64,000 bases of DNA from Rhynchospora pubera (GCA_028095005.1 CM051459.1:205507902-205571901), one strand, 5' to 3'; positions 11,401 through 23,383 are shown, counted from the stretch's first letter. Program-made: numbers and translations. The notes: generated by a model not told the origin, from the sequence alone.

Positions 11401-11846
11401 CGTACGCGTGAGGATGATGAGAATGATAATATCTTAGGGATGGTCCTAAGCAATTCCGAATACAAATTGCGAATTTTCGAAGGATATTGATTGCAAACTC
11501 GCAAGATCTTTTTGAAATTAATTAGCATTTTTCAGTGATAAGGTTTAATAAAAAAAATTTTCTAAAAGTCCTTAATGTAAGAAACTGAAAATCTTTTAAC
11601 ATAAAAGAAATGATTTGCAGAAATATTTATTCAATTAGCATATCACCATAACTTGGAAAACAGTTTTGTTGCTAATTTTGTTAAAACTCTATGAATTATA
11701 TTGTCCGTAATGATTTCTTTATTCAATTTATCAAAGCTTGAGAAGTTTTTGTGTTTTATGATGACTGTGTAACAACCTAATTTAAGTCCTTACCTAAAAA
11801 GTGCAAATAAATTGCAAGCTTTCCTTCCTTGTTATACAATTCCTAC

Positions 11847-12413
11847 TGATATAGTCAGATTAGAATATGGGCCTAATAGTTACGAAAAGTCTTGTAAGGC
11901 CCCCTTTTCCGAGAAAGGAGTCCACGAGTCGTTATGATGAAGGCGGGCCCGAGATCGCTGCGCTTGGAAGGGGGGTCAGAAACCGTTAGAGGGAGCTCTC
12001 ACCAGTGGGTCCCCTAGAGGAAACGGTTTCTGACCACGGATGTCCTTTCCATAACGGCCGCGGGATATTCTGTGACCTTTAGGCAATAACCGTTCAGGAC
12101 GCCTCGACTCAACCTCGCACTTAACCTCGTCCGGATGAACGTTGGCCACAGGCGAGAAAGGAACATGTCGAGATTGAGGGAGGCCATGACGATCTTCATG
12201 CCGCAGTCAAGTAATGAGGATGAGAACACGATGAGGCCACAGAAGATCCAGTGTGATGAGGGACCACCAAATAGTTATAAATAGGAACCCCTCTCCATAG
12301 GGAAAGGGGGTTAGACATTCTGTAAACAAAAAGATCCATGTATTAATCTAAATTCTTACTCTTCTTGATTGAAACTCTTTGTTGAAACCTACGAGCTAGA
12401 TTAGGGGTTATCA
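11847..12413 (+). repeat. 5' LTR of the Tat element
   Basis: 567 bp, starts TGATATAG and ends GGGTTATCA. Differences from the 3' LTR seen by eye: AAAGTCTTG against AAAGCCTTG, TAGAGGAAAC against TAGAAGAAAC, and AGGGGTTATCA against AGGGATTATCA. Contains an inverted pair GGTCAGAAACCGTT / AACGGTTTCTGACC at about 11975-12040. The 71-aa ORF on the minus strand is repeated in both LTRs and has no recognisable domain. Confidence 0.97.
12276..12284 (+). promoter_or_regulatory. TATA box of the 5' LTR
   Basis: TATAAATAG lies about 130 bp before the LTR end, the usual place for the U3/R promoter. The identical motif is at 24536-24544 in the 3' LTR. The R/U5 boundary cannot be fixed from sequence alone. 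Confidence 0.65.
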
Positions 12414-12415
12414 AC

Positions 12416-12428
12416 TGGCGCCCACCGT
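12416..12428 (+). promoter_or_regulatory. Primer-binding site of the Tat element
   Basis: TGGCGCCCACCGT starts two bases after the 5' LTR. The leading TGG pairs with the CCA end of a tRNA, and TGGCGCC-type sites are common in plant gypsy elements. The exact tRNA was not determined. Confidence 0.7.
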
Positions 12429-12497
12429 AAATTACAAGAGCTCATCCTAACAATCGAGAAATACGACCTTTTTCTTATTGTTTGAGCTCCAATTCGC

Positions 12498-14191
12498 ATG
12501 AAAGGGAGTAGGAATATTAGTCCAAGAAAGTTAGACTTTAGTACACCATCCACAAAAACCATGGCAACTAGCACTGCAACCTTCAACACTCCAGCAACGA
12601 CCCCACAACCCCCACCTCCAGGAACGGAGCAAACTTCCGATCAATCTGTTAGCATTTCCTTAGCCCCAAGACACAACCCCCTACCATCACCAATGCTGCT
12701 TTACACGACATGCGCAATTATCAACCACCACCACATGTCCTCCCTTCTACAATGCCTTCCCTTACACCATCCTCCGTCCACAGCAGCCACAACCATCAAC
12801 CGCAACCGCCCCTTCCTCAGCAGTTCCAGGCTCCCCGCGATCCACCGTACCAACCTCCAGTTATCATCCCACCTCCCCCTCAGCAATATCCCTATCAACA
12901 CCTCATATTCCCAGCCAATCAGTCAGGGGTTCCAACCCAACCATCCAATCAAACATACACCCGACTGTCAAACAGAGAGGAACTAGCTGTACACAGCGAA
13001 GACCACAGACCGCAGCCGTCTCACAGGCGTTCCCAATACACTAACGTTCCTAATCTTTCCCGCTCTCATACAAGAGGTCGCTCCAAATCCCGTTCTCGAC
13101 GGTCCAGGAAGCGATCACCATCCTCCGAATACGACACTCATAGTTCGAGTGAGCTATCTTCCCGCCAGCCGCCTTTAAGGAAACGTCGCGGACGCTACAG
13201 CACTTCAACAAGATCCTCATCTTCAAGTTTTTCTCAAACAAGCGACACTAGTGACGGACGGTCCAGACTGCGTACTCAACGCTTGCGTAAAATCCCCTTG
13301 AAGCGGCATGACAGTCTTTCACCTCCTCGCGGAGCCTTGGCTAGACACTTATACAAAGGAAAGGCCCTTCGTCTTAAGGATTTTGCCAGCCTTGACAAGT
13401 ACCCCGCTTATCCAGCTCACGACGCTCGAGCCTTTGTTAACACCTTCCGGGAGTCTATGCTCATCACCGGGGCATCTGAACGAACCATGTGTCTTGTTTT
13501 CCCTACAAGACTAGAGGGAATCGCATGGGAGTGGTATGCACAACTACCTTCCGGTTCGGTGTCCAGCTACAGAGACCTTACCACCAAGTTCCTTAAAAGA
13601 TTTGCTAGTGTTCGAGCACCTCCCAAAACATGCATGGACCTCATGGGTATTTGGCAACACCCCTCTGAGCACACCCGAGATTATCTCGATCGATTTTCCA
13701 TCGAAGCCAATAAGTGCGGAGATTATCGGGAAGACATGGCGCTGTTAGCTGTGCAGTGCGGGTTACTGGAAGGACCTGTCCAGTGGGCAGCAATGACGGA
13801 AAAGTTTTCTGACTTCGCTGCATTTAGGGAACGGGCTGAACACCTTATTCGCGCAGAGGAGCACATCGCGGCCATCCAAGGTTATCGTCACAACACATTT
13901 GCTGCACCAAATAACAGACAAAGCATATCCCCAAGAAAGCCACAGCGCCCAAGTTCACCTCGAGATCGTCAGCGCAGTCGTTCCCCACGTACTCGACGAC
14001 GAGATGCTAAGCCTTCTAGACGAAACCGTGGCCGTCGCGCTAACTCTGCGGAGGACAATACACCATATTATAAAATGTACCACGTCACAACAGAGCCTCA
14101 GGATCGTATGTATGATAAAATCAAGCATAACAAGGAGATGAGAAGGGCACCACCCATTACCAGAACCGAAGTTTTCGACAGGAATAGCTAA
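12498..14191 (+). pseudogene. gag of the Tat element (frameshifted, in-frame stop)
   Basis: A Pro/Gln-rich N-terminal region in one frame (ATG 12498 or 12561) continues after a shift near 12665-12700 into the frame of 12710-14191. The downstream frame has a stop at about 12650, so the two are joined by an indel rather than an alternative start. The long frame carries an SR/RS-rich segment, then a retrotransposon gag domain (GIAWEWYAQLPSGSVSSYRD; KFLKRFA; DYLDRFSIEANKC), then a basic region. It ends with TAA at 14189-14191. The same frame continues directly into a zinc knuckle (CEYHGSSGHRTKDC, starting 14192), so the TAA cuts the gag protein just before its nucleic-acid-binding motif. Either a point mutation or a read-through codon is possible; mutation is likelier given the other lesions. 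Confidence 0.88.
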
Positions 14192-17100
14192 TGTGAGTAT
14201 CACGGCAGTAGCGGACACCGTACCAAGGACTGCCTTAAGCTCAAGGATGAAATTGAAAGGTTAGTGCGCCAGACAAACATCCTTGAACATTTTTTGGCAA
14301 AGGACGACAAGGGCAAAAGGAAGATGCAACACCTTCATGAATCGGGGACCAATGCAGACGATCGTCGCACTGAGCATCCCAGTAATCCACGGCCCCAAAC
14401 AACCGCATCTGACAGACAGCAACGCATGTCCCCTCCACCAGTAATGTTCATCGAGGGTAAAGCAACTGATAATCCCCGGAGGCAGCAACCTTTTCACGTC
14501 TTCCAAATCGAGCATAGATCAGAATCTACCCATGTCATCTCATTTGGTCCGCATGATTATGATGGTGTTCAGCTGCCTCACGACGATGCCATCGTTTTAA
14601 TGCTCCGAATTAACGGTATTCGGGTAAAGCGAATCCTCGTTGATACAGGCAGTTCCGCCGATGTGATGTACTTTGATGCTCTCAAAAGAATGGGCCTTGG
14701 AAAGTATCCCTTGCAGCCGATGACGACATCACTTGTCGGTTTTACGGGTGACAAGTTGAAGCCTTTGGGGACCATCGATTTGGACGTCTCGTTCGGGGAC
14801 GCACCCCGAACGGTGGTCTCTAACGTCCGCTTCATCGTGGTGGACGTCCCATCCGCCTATAATGTCATTTTGGGGCGCACTTCCCTTAACAGCATCGGAG
14901 CAGTCGTATCCACCCCGCACTTGATGATTAAATTTCCAACCCCACAAGGAGTGGGTATAGTGAGAGGAGAACAACAAATGGCCAAGGAATGCTACCGAAT
15001 TACAATGGCACCCCAGATTGCTCACATCGAGCGATCTAGAAAACACCGCCAATTCGTGGCCAGCCTAGGCGCACTCAGCACAGAACCGCCAAAGACCCCG
15101 TCAACAGAAGCCATGGAAGATACGGAACCAGTCGTGTTACGAGACGGACAAGTAACTCAACTTGGCACCTTGTTACCTGCAACAGACCGAAACATGGTAA
15201 GAGAGTGTTTGATTGCCAATAAAGACATTTTTGCCAACGAGGACGACACGATGCCAGGTATCAACAGGGCCATCGCAGAGCATCGCATTGATACTTATGA
15301 AGAAGCACGTCCAGTTCAGCAAAGAAAGCGCAAGTTAGGCCTGGAAAGGAGGAAGGCTGTACAAGACGAGGTGGATCGATTACTTAAGGCAGGGGCCATA
15401 AGGGAAGTGGAGTACCCCCGGTGGTTGGCAAATCCCGTCTTGGTGCGCAAATCCAATGGAAAATGGCGCATGTGTATCGATTACCAAGCATCGATGCCAT
15501 GGTCGATTCTACCGCAGGCTTCAAATACCTCAGCTTCATGGATGCTTATTCCGGGTATAATCAGATACATATGCACCCCGATGATGAAGAGAAAACAAGT
15601 TTCATAACTGAGCAAGGATTATTTTGCTATAAAGTTATGCCATTCGGTCTCAAGAATGCAGGAGCTGAGTATCAGCAAATGGTGAACAAGGTTTTTAAAA
15701 CCGAATTGGGAGGAATCATCGAGGCATACATCGATGACATGGTCGTTAAGAGTTGTACTGGCGAAGAGCATGTGCAGCATCTCAACATGATATTTCAAAG
15801 AATGAGGGAGGTCGGCATGCGCCTCAATCCAAAGAAGAGTTTCTTTTGCTTGTCTAGTGGAAAATTTTTAGGTTACATTGTGTCTGAACGAGACATTGAG
15901 GTGCATCCCAGCAAGTGCCGAGCTATCATCGACATGGAAGCTCCCAGAACTGTGAAAGAAGTGCAAGAACTTACAGGGCGGATAGCCGCGTTGAATAGAT
16001 TCATAGCACGTTCGGGAGAGATTTGCAAACCTTTCTTTCAGACTATCAAGAAGGCCAAAAAATTTGAATGGACCCCGCAATGCCAGGAGGCATTCGAGCA
16101 GATCAAGACTTACCTATCCAGTCCACCAATAATCAGCAGGCCAACCAAGGGAGAAACTTTATATCTATATGTCAGCGCTTCAGCGGTCGCAGTTAGTGCG
16201 GCCTTGATTCGAGAGGAAGACCGAGTGCAAAAGCCTGTATACTTCGTGTCCAAGGTACTGCGCGATGCCGAAGAAAGATACTCAACAGTCGAAAAGGGCG
16301 CTTTTGCCGTACTTGCGCCCCTATTTCCAGGCGCACCCGATTAAAGTGATCAGCGATCTTCCCTTGAGAAAGGCTTTAGGTAACCTTGATGTATCGGGAC
16401 GACTTTTAAAATGGGCAGTGGAGTTATCAGAATTCGACATTTCCTTTTTGCCTAAAGCAACATACAAGGGACAAGTGCTGGCAGATTTTGTGGTGGAAAG
16501 TACAGGAAGGACAAAAAAAAGGGATCAGGAGGCTTTGTGGCATGTTCATGTCGATGGCGCCGCCTCTGAACGGGGGTCGGGCCTCGGAGTACAGATCAAA
16601 GGACCCAAAGGAGAAATCTTTTATTACGCCATTCACATAACCTTCCCTGTCACTAACAATATGGTCGAGTACGAAGCATTGATTGCGGGTCTGCGGCTGG
16701 TAGAGGCAGTTGGTGCGACTAAAGTCAGGGTGTACACGGACTCCCAGCTCGTGGTACACCAGATCAATGGGCAATATGAGGTACACGACCCGACCTTGGC
16801 GAAGTACTTAGAGAAGGCCAAAGAGGTCTTAGCAACTTTTGAAGAAGCTATGATCGAGCATGTCCCGCGGGGAATGAATGAAACCGCAGACGCATTGTCC
16901 AAACTAGCAAAGGGATCGGACATGAGCAGCGAGACACCTATTACCATCATGGAAATACCCGAAGCTTGCATTGCAACGACGGAACCCAAAGTCTTGCCAA
17001 TCAGCGCCCAGCTTGAATGGTACACTCCCATCTGGGACTATCTAACCACAGGACAGTTGCCAACGGACAAACTTGCTGCGCGAAGAATTAAGAGATGGGC

Positions 17101-18247
17101 ACCCGAGTTTACCATCTTGGAGGGGGAATTATTGAAAAAGGGATTTCGTAAGCCCTGGCTCGTTTGCATCAGCGAATCGCAAGGCAGAAAACTGATTGAT
17201 GAGGTACATGGTGGTATATGTGGCAGCCATCAAGGCCCTTACACCATTGACAAGCGCATCGAAAGGGAGGGCTATTTCTGGCCAACCATGAGAAAAGATA
17301 TGATCGACGTCGTGCGACGATGTGAGCGATGCCAATACCATTCTCGTGTCTCAAGAAGGCCTCCCGCCTCTCTGAACACCATTGCAAGTTCCTGGCCTTT
17401 CGATGTGTGGGGAATAGACATACTAGGCCCCTTCCCGACAGCAAGAGCAAACCTGCGCTTCTTGGTCGTAGCGGTCGAGTACTTCACCAAGTGGATAGAA
17501 GCAAAACCACTTGCACTGATAACCTCCCCACGGATAGCCGACTTTGTCAAGCACAACATCGTCTACCGTTATGGCATACCTCATACCATCATATCTGACA
17601 ATGGTCGTCAGTTCACAGGCGCGCCATTTCAAGATATGTGCGAAGGGTTCGGCATACTCTCTCTCTTTTCTTCGGTCAGTCACCCTCAGACCAATGGATT
17701 AGCTGAAGTTTCCAATCGAACCATATTGGAAGGACTTAAGAAAAAGGTGGAGAGCAGCAAGGGAGCATGGCCCGACTTCCTTGATGAGATCCTATGGTCC
17801 TACAACACCACTCCAAGAACTGCCACTGGACGATCCCCCTTCGCCATGGTATATGGAATGGAGGCAGTCACCCCTATGGAAATCGTGCAGCCCACACTGC
17901 GCACCATCGCTTATGAATGGACCAAAAACAATGAGAAAAAGTTGGTAGAACTGGAAGCGATTTATGAGCTGCGCGAGGAAGCGCGCGCAAGAATGGCCGA
18001 ATATCAGCGAAAGATGCGCAAAAACTTCAACAAAAAGGTCGCCCCAAAACACTTCCAACCTGGTGATTGGGTATTGAGGAGTGTGGAAGCAACTGGGAAA
18101 CATATCGGAAAGCTCGATCCCGCTTGGGATGGCCCCTTCATTGTGACTCGATCCATAGAAGGACGAGCGTACAGGCTGCAAGATCTATCAGGACGTGATC
18201 TTCCCAATGCCTGGAACGCAGTTCATCTGCGCAAATTTTACAAGTGA
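14192..18247 (+). pseudogene. pol of the Tat element: PR, RT, RNase H, integrase (disrupted)
   Basis: The zinc knuckle is followed by aspartic protease (LVDTGSSADVMYFD, about 14640) and reverse transcriptase. RT loses a short block after GKWRMCIDY (about 15485), where the expected PKD...YPLP segment is missing and the frame changes. The second frame has FMDAYSGYNQI and the catalytic YIDD at 15727-15738. Near 16310 a further deletion/shift in the RT-RNase H link moves to the third frame, which runs 16265-18247. That frame holds a plant-Tat RNase H (HVDGAA, NMVEYEALIAGL, TDSQLV, ADALSKLA) and integrase with a zinc-binding N terminus (HGG..GSH, CERCQ), DDE residues (GIDILGPF, ISDNGRQF, GLAEVSNRT) and a C-terminal basic domain (WDGPFIVTRS). 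RNase H and integrase look intact, RT does not. Confidence 0.92.
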
Positions 18248-18540
18248 TCGGCAACCCCTACCCCCCTAAGCAACCGACTTCGATGGAGCAATACCGTAGC
18301 ATAAGCCTCCAAAGACGAAGTGAAGCAACCTTAGGATTAAATTAGCCAAAACTTGTACCTTTTAGCATGCTGTTTAATTTCTTTTAAGCAATGTAACACA
18401 GTGAAGGGAACTTTGTACCTAATCTGCATATCAAAGTGTACTTTGCCAAATTCAGTAAAATGTTTTCTTTCCAGAATGCTAAATTGTCTCTACTTTGGAA
18501 TTCATTGTAAATTTTTCATGAATCACTTACATTATGACAA

Positions 18541-18827
18541 GACCTTAGCCGCATAACCATGCGCAGTCTGCCATCACAACAGACCTTAGCCGCATAACCA
18601 TGCGCAGTCTGCCATCACAACAGACCCTAGCCGCATAACCATGCGCAGTCTGCCATCACAACAGACCCTAGCCGCATAACCATGCGCAGTCTGCTATTAC
18701 AACAGACCCTAGCCGCATAATCATGCGCAGTCTTCCATCCAAACAGACCTTAGTCGCATAACCATGCGTAGTCTACCATCACGACAGGCTCTAGTCGCAC
18801 GGTCACTCCCCATCTGCCATACAATAA
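18541..18827 (+). repeat. Seven tandem copies of a 41-bp unit
   Basis: The unit begins GACCTTAGCCGCATAACCAT, continues GCGCAGTCTGCCATCACAAC and ends in A. The first four copies are almost identical; the last two or three decay (GACCTTAGTCGC, GGCTCTAGTCGCACGG). The gradient suggests growth at the left end. Arrays in the 3' untranslated part are frequent in Tat/Ogre elements. Confidence 0.93.
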
Positions 18828-19056
18828 ACATTAATCTTACGATTTAAGTAATTGATCATATGTATAAGTTTATCCAAATTTAGTGAAGCCATTTCATCAA
18901 AGAAGCAGATATCTATTTCCCGGCATATACGGCGAAATTTAAGGATACAACCCAACTACCTCGGGCCACAATTCATATCCAGCATTTAATACGCCGAGTC
19001 TCATATTTATTTCAACACGACAAGAGGGGGCCCACCATTGTCGGTGCCGGGACACC

Positions 19057-19065
19057 TATAAATAG
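19057..19065 (+). promoter_or_regulatory. Possible internal sense promoter (TATAAATAG)
   Basis: TATAAATAG follows a GC-rich stretch (GTCGGTGCCGGGACACC) and has the same core as the LTR TATA box. A short leader and the 39-codon ORF at 19179 lie downstream. This is inference from layout; no transcript evidence is available. Confidence 0.35.
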
Positions 19066-19178
19066 GCGGGTTACCCCACAAACACTTTCGTCCCAAGAGC
19101 CCCCATTCTTCTTCTCAAAATCTTAAACGCCATCTTTCTTCCTTAAGACACAAGACACAAGCAAGAGCTTGAGTAAAA

Positions 19179-19298
19179 ATGGCCAAAAAAAAAACAAAAA
19201 AAAAAGAAGGAGAGAGAAAGAAAAGAACAGGAGGTATAGTCAAGCAGCTGATAAGTCCGGGAGGGTATAGTAGAACAGCTGAGGTAAAATCCCTCTAG
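19179..19298 (+). CDS. Possible 39-aa Lys-rich ORF in the Tat element
   Basis: ATGGCC opens a 39-codon frame ending at TAG (19296-19298). The first third is nearly all Lys (two A10 runs separated by one C), followed by GERKKRTGG and a hydrophobic/polar tail. It begins about 120 nt after the TATA-like site. The A-runs could equally be slippage in noncoding DNA, and no family is recognised. Treat as a weak candidate. Confidence 0.2.
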   Translation: MAKKKTKKKEGERKKRTGGIVKQLISPGGYSRTAEVKSL

Positions 19299-20365
19299 TT
19301 GTTTACTAAACCTTCCCCATCGACGGGTAGCCTTGCTTGACCGTGTGCGCAAGCAGGGCATCCGTCGAGTGGGTTTGGGCGGCGGAACCGAGAGTAAATG
19401 AAAATAACAAAACTCAGCCGTTTCAAGCCCACATAAACGAAGACGACGGCGGTGACAGAGCTTTGTCGCAAGCCCGGCCTCTAAAGCAGGCGACCTTACC
19501 ATATCTAAATTAGAGGTCGTCCTCGCACAGCCGATCGCCAACCATCAACGACAGATGGGGAATGCTCGGCGCGAGAGAGAGGACAAGCCTATATCATGGG
19601 CCAATTCCTTTAGAGAGGAAGGAGCAAGATCGCCGCAGATACCTCGTCAAAGGAGGTATCAACTTCGACGCCAAACAAGGGCGCGGCTATGCACACTTTT
19701 TACATAACCAAAGGAGCCCAGTCCAACCCAGCGTCGTCTTCAAGCGTGATGGTAAAAGAGAGTAGCTCTCCAGTCGACCTCCATCACGATAAAAGGGGAG
19801 TCATAAGGACAAAAGAAAGACAACATCCCTTATGTGCAACGACTCCTCGCCCCCCCTTTAGCTAGGAAAGAAAGTCAACATCCCTTAGCCTCGTTAGGCA
19901 TGTATCACCTAAGATATGATATGATGTACTTTTATGGAATATAATGAGAATATAATGAGTTCAAGCCTGTTCATACATCATTTTCTTCTCTCAAATTACT
20001 AATTGCGTGTGTTTCATTACTTTCTTTTATTTTCTTTTAAATGAGTTTAAACCTGTTTTACTTTTATCAAACACGCACTCGTACTTACATGTCACATGAG
20101 TTCAAATATCATCCTGCGCATTAACTTCGTCGCTTCGCTCGTTCTGCCATGTGATATTTGCCGTCCAGATCTCGAAAGACTTATGCAACAACAATTCGCA
20201 GCGACAACAAACAACAACAAAACAATCACACAATCCAAGACACAGCAACAAAATAATTGCATAATCAAGTCGCACAAGATAAGTCTTTTAAAAAGAATAG
20301 CATAATTCAAAAGGTTCGCGTTTACATAATAACATACAACAAGTAATGAAATATGGAACCATAAC

Positions 20366-23300
20366 TCATGGCTCTCCATCTACATCACCGCCTAAAGAGC
20401 CACCAGGAAGACTAAAGTCACTTAGCTGGAGATCTGGATGCAACAAGTTATATTCCCTTTGCTCGTTCAACATCTGGTCAAATTGCTCGGAAATATTGAG
20501 CGACCCTGCCCCTTCGGCATGATGTGGGGAAAGGCGAGCAAGATCTTCAGCTAATTCGGCAACAGGCCCAGCCTCCCCAAAGGTGTCCACCCCCGCAGAC
20601 TTCTCCTCGTCAGACCCTCCCTCGTCGTCGTCTTCAACTTCAATTTCCTCCCTTGAAGGACGAGTTATGTCTGAGGGCCAAGCAGCGCCAGAGCTTGACC
20701 AAGGGTAGCGCGGAGTCAAGAGAGGTTTTGTCACTTCCATACCTAGCTCGACCACTCGATCACCTTCCTCGTCTTGATAAATGAGGTCGCCACTTTCTTC
20801 ATCCCAGCGACACTGCGATAGAATAACGTCCGGCTCTGGCGCAGGGTCCATAATCCCAAACTCCTCCCGGGTGAACGGATAGTACTGGCGCAACTGATCA
20901 CACTTCAACTTCAACATATAATGAAGACCCCCGCAAACAAGGCGGGTAGCTGCAGCTTGGGCACCTGTTGATTGAAGGAAAGCCTGAAGAAAATCATGGG
21001 AAGAGCGGACTTCTCCCTTGTCAATACAAATCTCTTTGTCTTTGGAAGTGGCAGTGGCAGGAAAAGACTTCAACCTTTCTACCTCGGCTTGCAGCTCAAC
21101 AAGGCGAACAGAAGATTCCTGGAGCAGCGAGGAGGTCTGAATAACCTCAGAGTGTAGCTGGGTCTTTTCTGAGGCTAGCTGATCCTTTTCAGATGCCAGT
21201 TGGTTCCTTTCGGCCTGCACCCGAGACACCTCTTCATCAAGACCTGCCAATTCTTGGTCCTTCTTCTGAAGCTCGCTTAGCAACTCCTCAGTTTTCCGTC
21301 CCAAAGCCTCGTTGGCTGACTTCAACTTCGCCAACTCAGTTATCCGTTCTTTTTCCTGACGCGCTACCTTCTCACATGTTTTCTTCCAGTCAGATATGGC
21401 CCCATCTCGTTGGAGAACAAGTTCTTTGGCCTTCTCCAATTGTTTGTCGCGTTGGTCCAGCGATATTTGAGCCGCAGATAGCTGATTCTGAAGGTCAACA
21501 TTAACGCGGGAGGCACGGCCCAGCGTCTCCGACATCAGATCTTTGTCCGCTTCAGCAGCCTGTGCGCGAACCAACAAAGTGTCCTGAGCGGCGGCAAATT
21601 TTTCAAACAACGCAGTCATCTCAGCTTTGTCCTCGTCAGAAGCGCGGTTCGCAAACGAGAATTGCGATAGATCCACTTTGAAGCCCCAATCTGTTTCTTG
21701 CTCTCCACGAAGCACGCGAAGCTCCTTGTCGATTTGAGCATTTCTTTCCGCCAAAGAAGATAACGACTTCATCCAAGCACTTCCAAAATTGCGGGATTGA
21801 CCATGGACACTCGCTTGGAGACATCCTAACTCCATCAGTAAAGAGTGCATCCGCATGAACTTCTCCTTCATTGACAAGCTAGTAAGCGAATTACTAATTT
21901 GTGGACATAGGTCCAAAGACACGCGGTGCAGGGAGGCAGCAAGACGAGGCACCTATGCATTTAAACAACTTCGTTAAAAAAAAAAAAAACAAAAACAAAA
22001 ACAACACACAAAGAGTGAAACCTGAATTTTGGAAGGATCCACGTTTATACCAGGGAGGCGCAGAGAAACTTTTTCATCTTCATGAATTTTCCTGACGCGA
22101 GCTGTGCGCCAAGAATCATCCGGAGTAGATAGGCGACGATGGGAAGAAGAGGAAGGGCGCGCCGGCGCAGTTTGTTCACCAACAGGTGTCTTCCCAGAAG
22201 TTTTTTCGAATGTCTGCCTTGGTGCGGCAGGCATCGCCAATTCACCACCAACGGACGATCCAGGCAAGTCTAGGGGAGTTGGCGATGAATGTTTCGAGGA
22301 ACCTTCGACACGTTTTCTCTTTTTAGTCTCCCTTGCCGATGACCCTTCCTCGGCCAACGCCCTCTCCGCTGGGGTTTTCTCAAATGTCTGCGCGGTTTTG
22401 GGGTGTTGCGAAGTGCGAGAAGAAGCGGGCTTAGAACCCTTAGAGCCGCCCCCCTTAGCAATTCTAAACATCGCAGAAGCCTTGGGGACGGAAATGGACG
22501 CCTTTTTGACAGGAGGCGCTTTCGTGGCAGGAAGAGCTTTAGTAGTTGGAGACTCAATCGGCGGTGGTGATCCTTCCCCCTCTTCTTCAGGAGGAGGAGA
22601 ATAGTTGAGTTGCTGTAGGGGTAGGTCCTCATCTGCGCCAGCATCAGGCTCGATGCATTCAGCGAAGGTGCGATCATCTGCTACAGGGCTACCCCCGTCC
22701 CAACATAACTGGTAGCCCGCCTGAGAAGTTCTACCCAAATGGGTTATTATAGCATACTCATCCTCGGTAGGTTCTGGGAATTCTACCTTGGTGAATCCAG
22801 TGGAGGTCATGTTCCAATCCAAACAGATGCACATCCCATCCATTAGGGTTTCTCGACAGAAGGCGAAGTTCTCCTCCCAGTTGCCTATCTTCCTGGGCTT
22901 ATTGGCAAACAGACGGTGCACAGTTCTGATGGTGCAGAATTCGTTATGACGGCAGAATTTGAAATAATATCCAAATAACCCCACTGTAGGGGTAACCTTA
23001 GCCTTAAAACCTATGCTTGAAAAGTTCACCGTAAGCAAACGTTCAAAGGAAGTGATGCAGCACCAGGCGACAGGAAGAAGTTGGCCTGGAGGAATCTGTA
23101 CCATATTGAGAAGCGTACATTGAAAGGGTGACAGGGGTAGGCGTATCCCCCACCACGCAGACCTAGCAAAGAACACCCTTCCTTTCGAAGTTTCAAAGGG
23201 ACGATCCAATTTGTCCGCTCCCTCCACATGCAACTCACTCTCCTCTGGATCGTCAAAGATCAAACTCCTTTTGAACTTGGCTGTTTTCGAATCAATCCAA

Positions 23301-23383
23301 GGATGCGATTCGAAACCTCTGGATGTTGGAAATTTACTCCTAATTTTCTTAGAGTCTGAACTCCTAAAAACCTTCTTAGGCAT
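20366..23383 (-). CDS. Spliced antisense gene of the Tat element (aORF), 982 aa
   Basis: Exon A (23383-22022) starts at ATG (MPKKVFRSSDSKK) and exon B (21952-20366) ends after GGDVDGEP. They join in phase 0 across a 69-bp GT-AG intron (22021-21953) with a T-rich 3' part. The reading frame is fully open over 982 codons, in contrast to the broken gag-pol. The N-terminal third (WWGIRLPLSPFQCTLLNMV, PGQLLPVAW, GYYFKFCR, NWEENFAFC) resembles the putative gypsy-type transposon domain (Transposase_28) found in plant aORF proteins. A Ser/Pro/Lys-rich, probably disordered part follows, with KKRKRVEG as a possible nuclear signal. Exon B is mainly Glu/Lys/Gln-rich coiled coil (heptads through ELLSELQKKDQELAGLDEEV) and ends with an acidic segment (EVEDDDEGGSDEE). 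Function is unknown. Transcription would oppose the LTR transcript. Confidence 0.75.

Larger units (their letters stand above)
10504..11846. other. Intergenic with two different tandem-repeat tracts
   Basis: Contains the AT-rich repeat at 10800-11195 and the G-rich repeat at 11205-11400, both listed separately. CATCCCCATCC-type strings at 10640-10730 and GATGATGAGAATGATAAT at 11413 might be remains of element ends. No gene seen; the 92-aa ORF at 11133-11411 is a reading of the G-rich repeat. Confidence 0.45.
18248..20365. other. Noncoding part of the Tat element between pol and the antisense gene
   Basis: Holds the 41-bp repeat (18541-18827), a TATA-like site at 19057 and a small Lys-rich ORF at 19179-19298, listed separately. 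The rest has no recognisable coding potential; ORFs at 19562-19765 and on the minus strand at 19143-19541 match nothing I know. Confidence 0.55.

Noticed and set aside
11133..11411. 92-codon Arg/Gly-rich ORF
   Set aside because: It is a reading of the G-rich minisatellite, and the opposite strand is open too.
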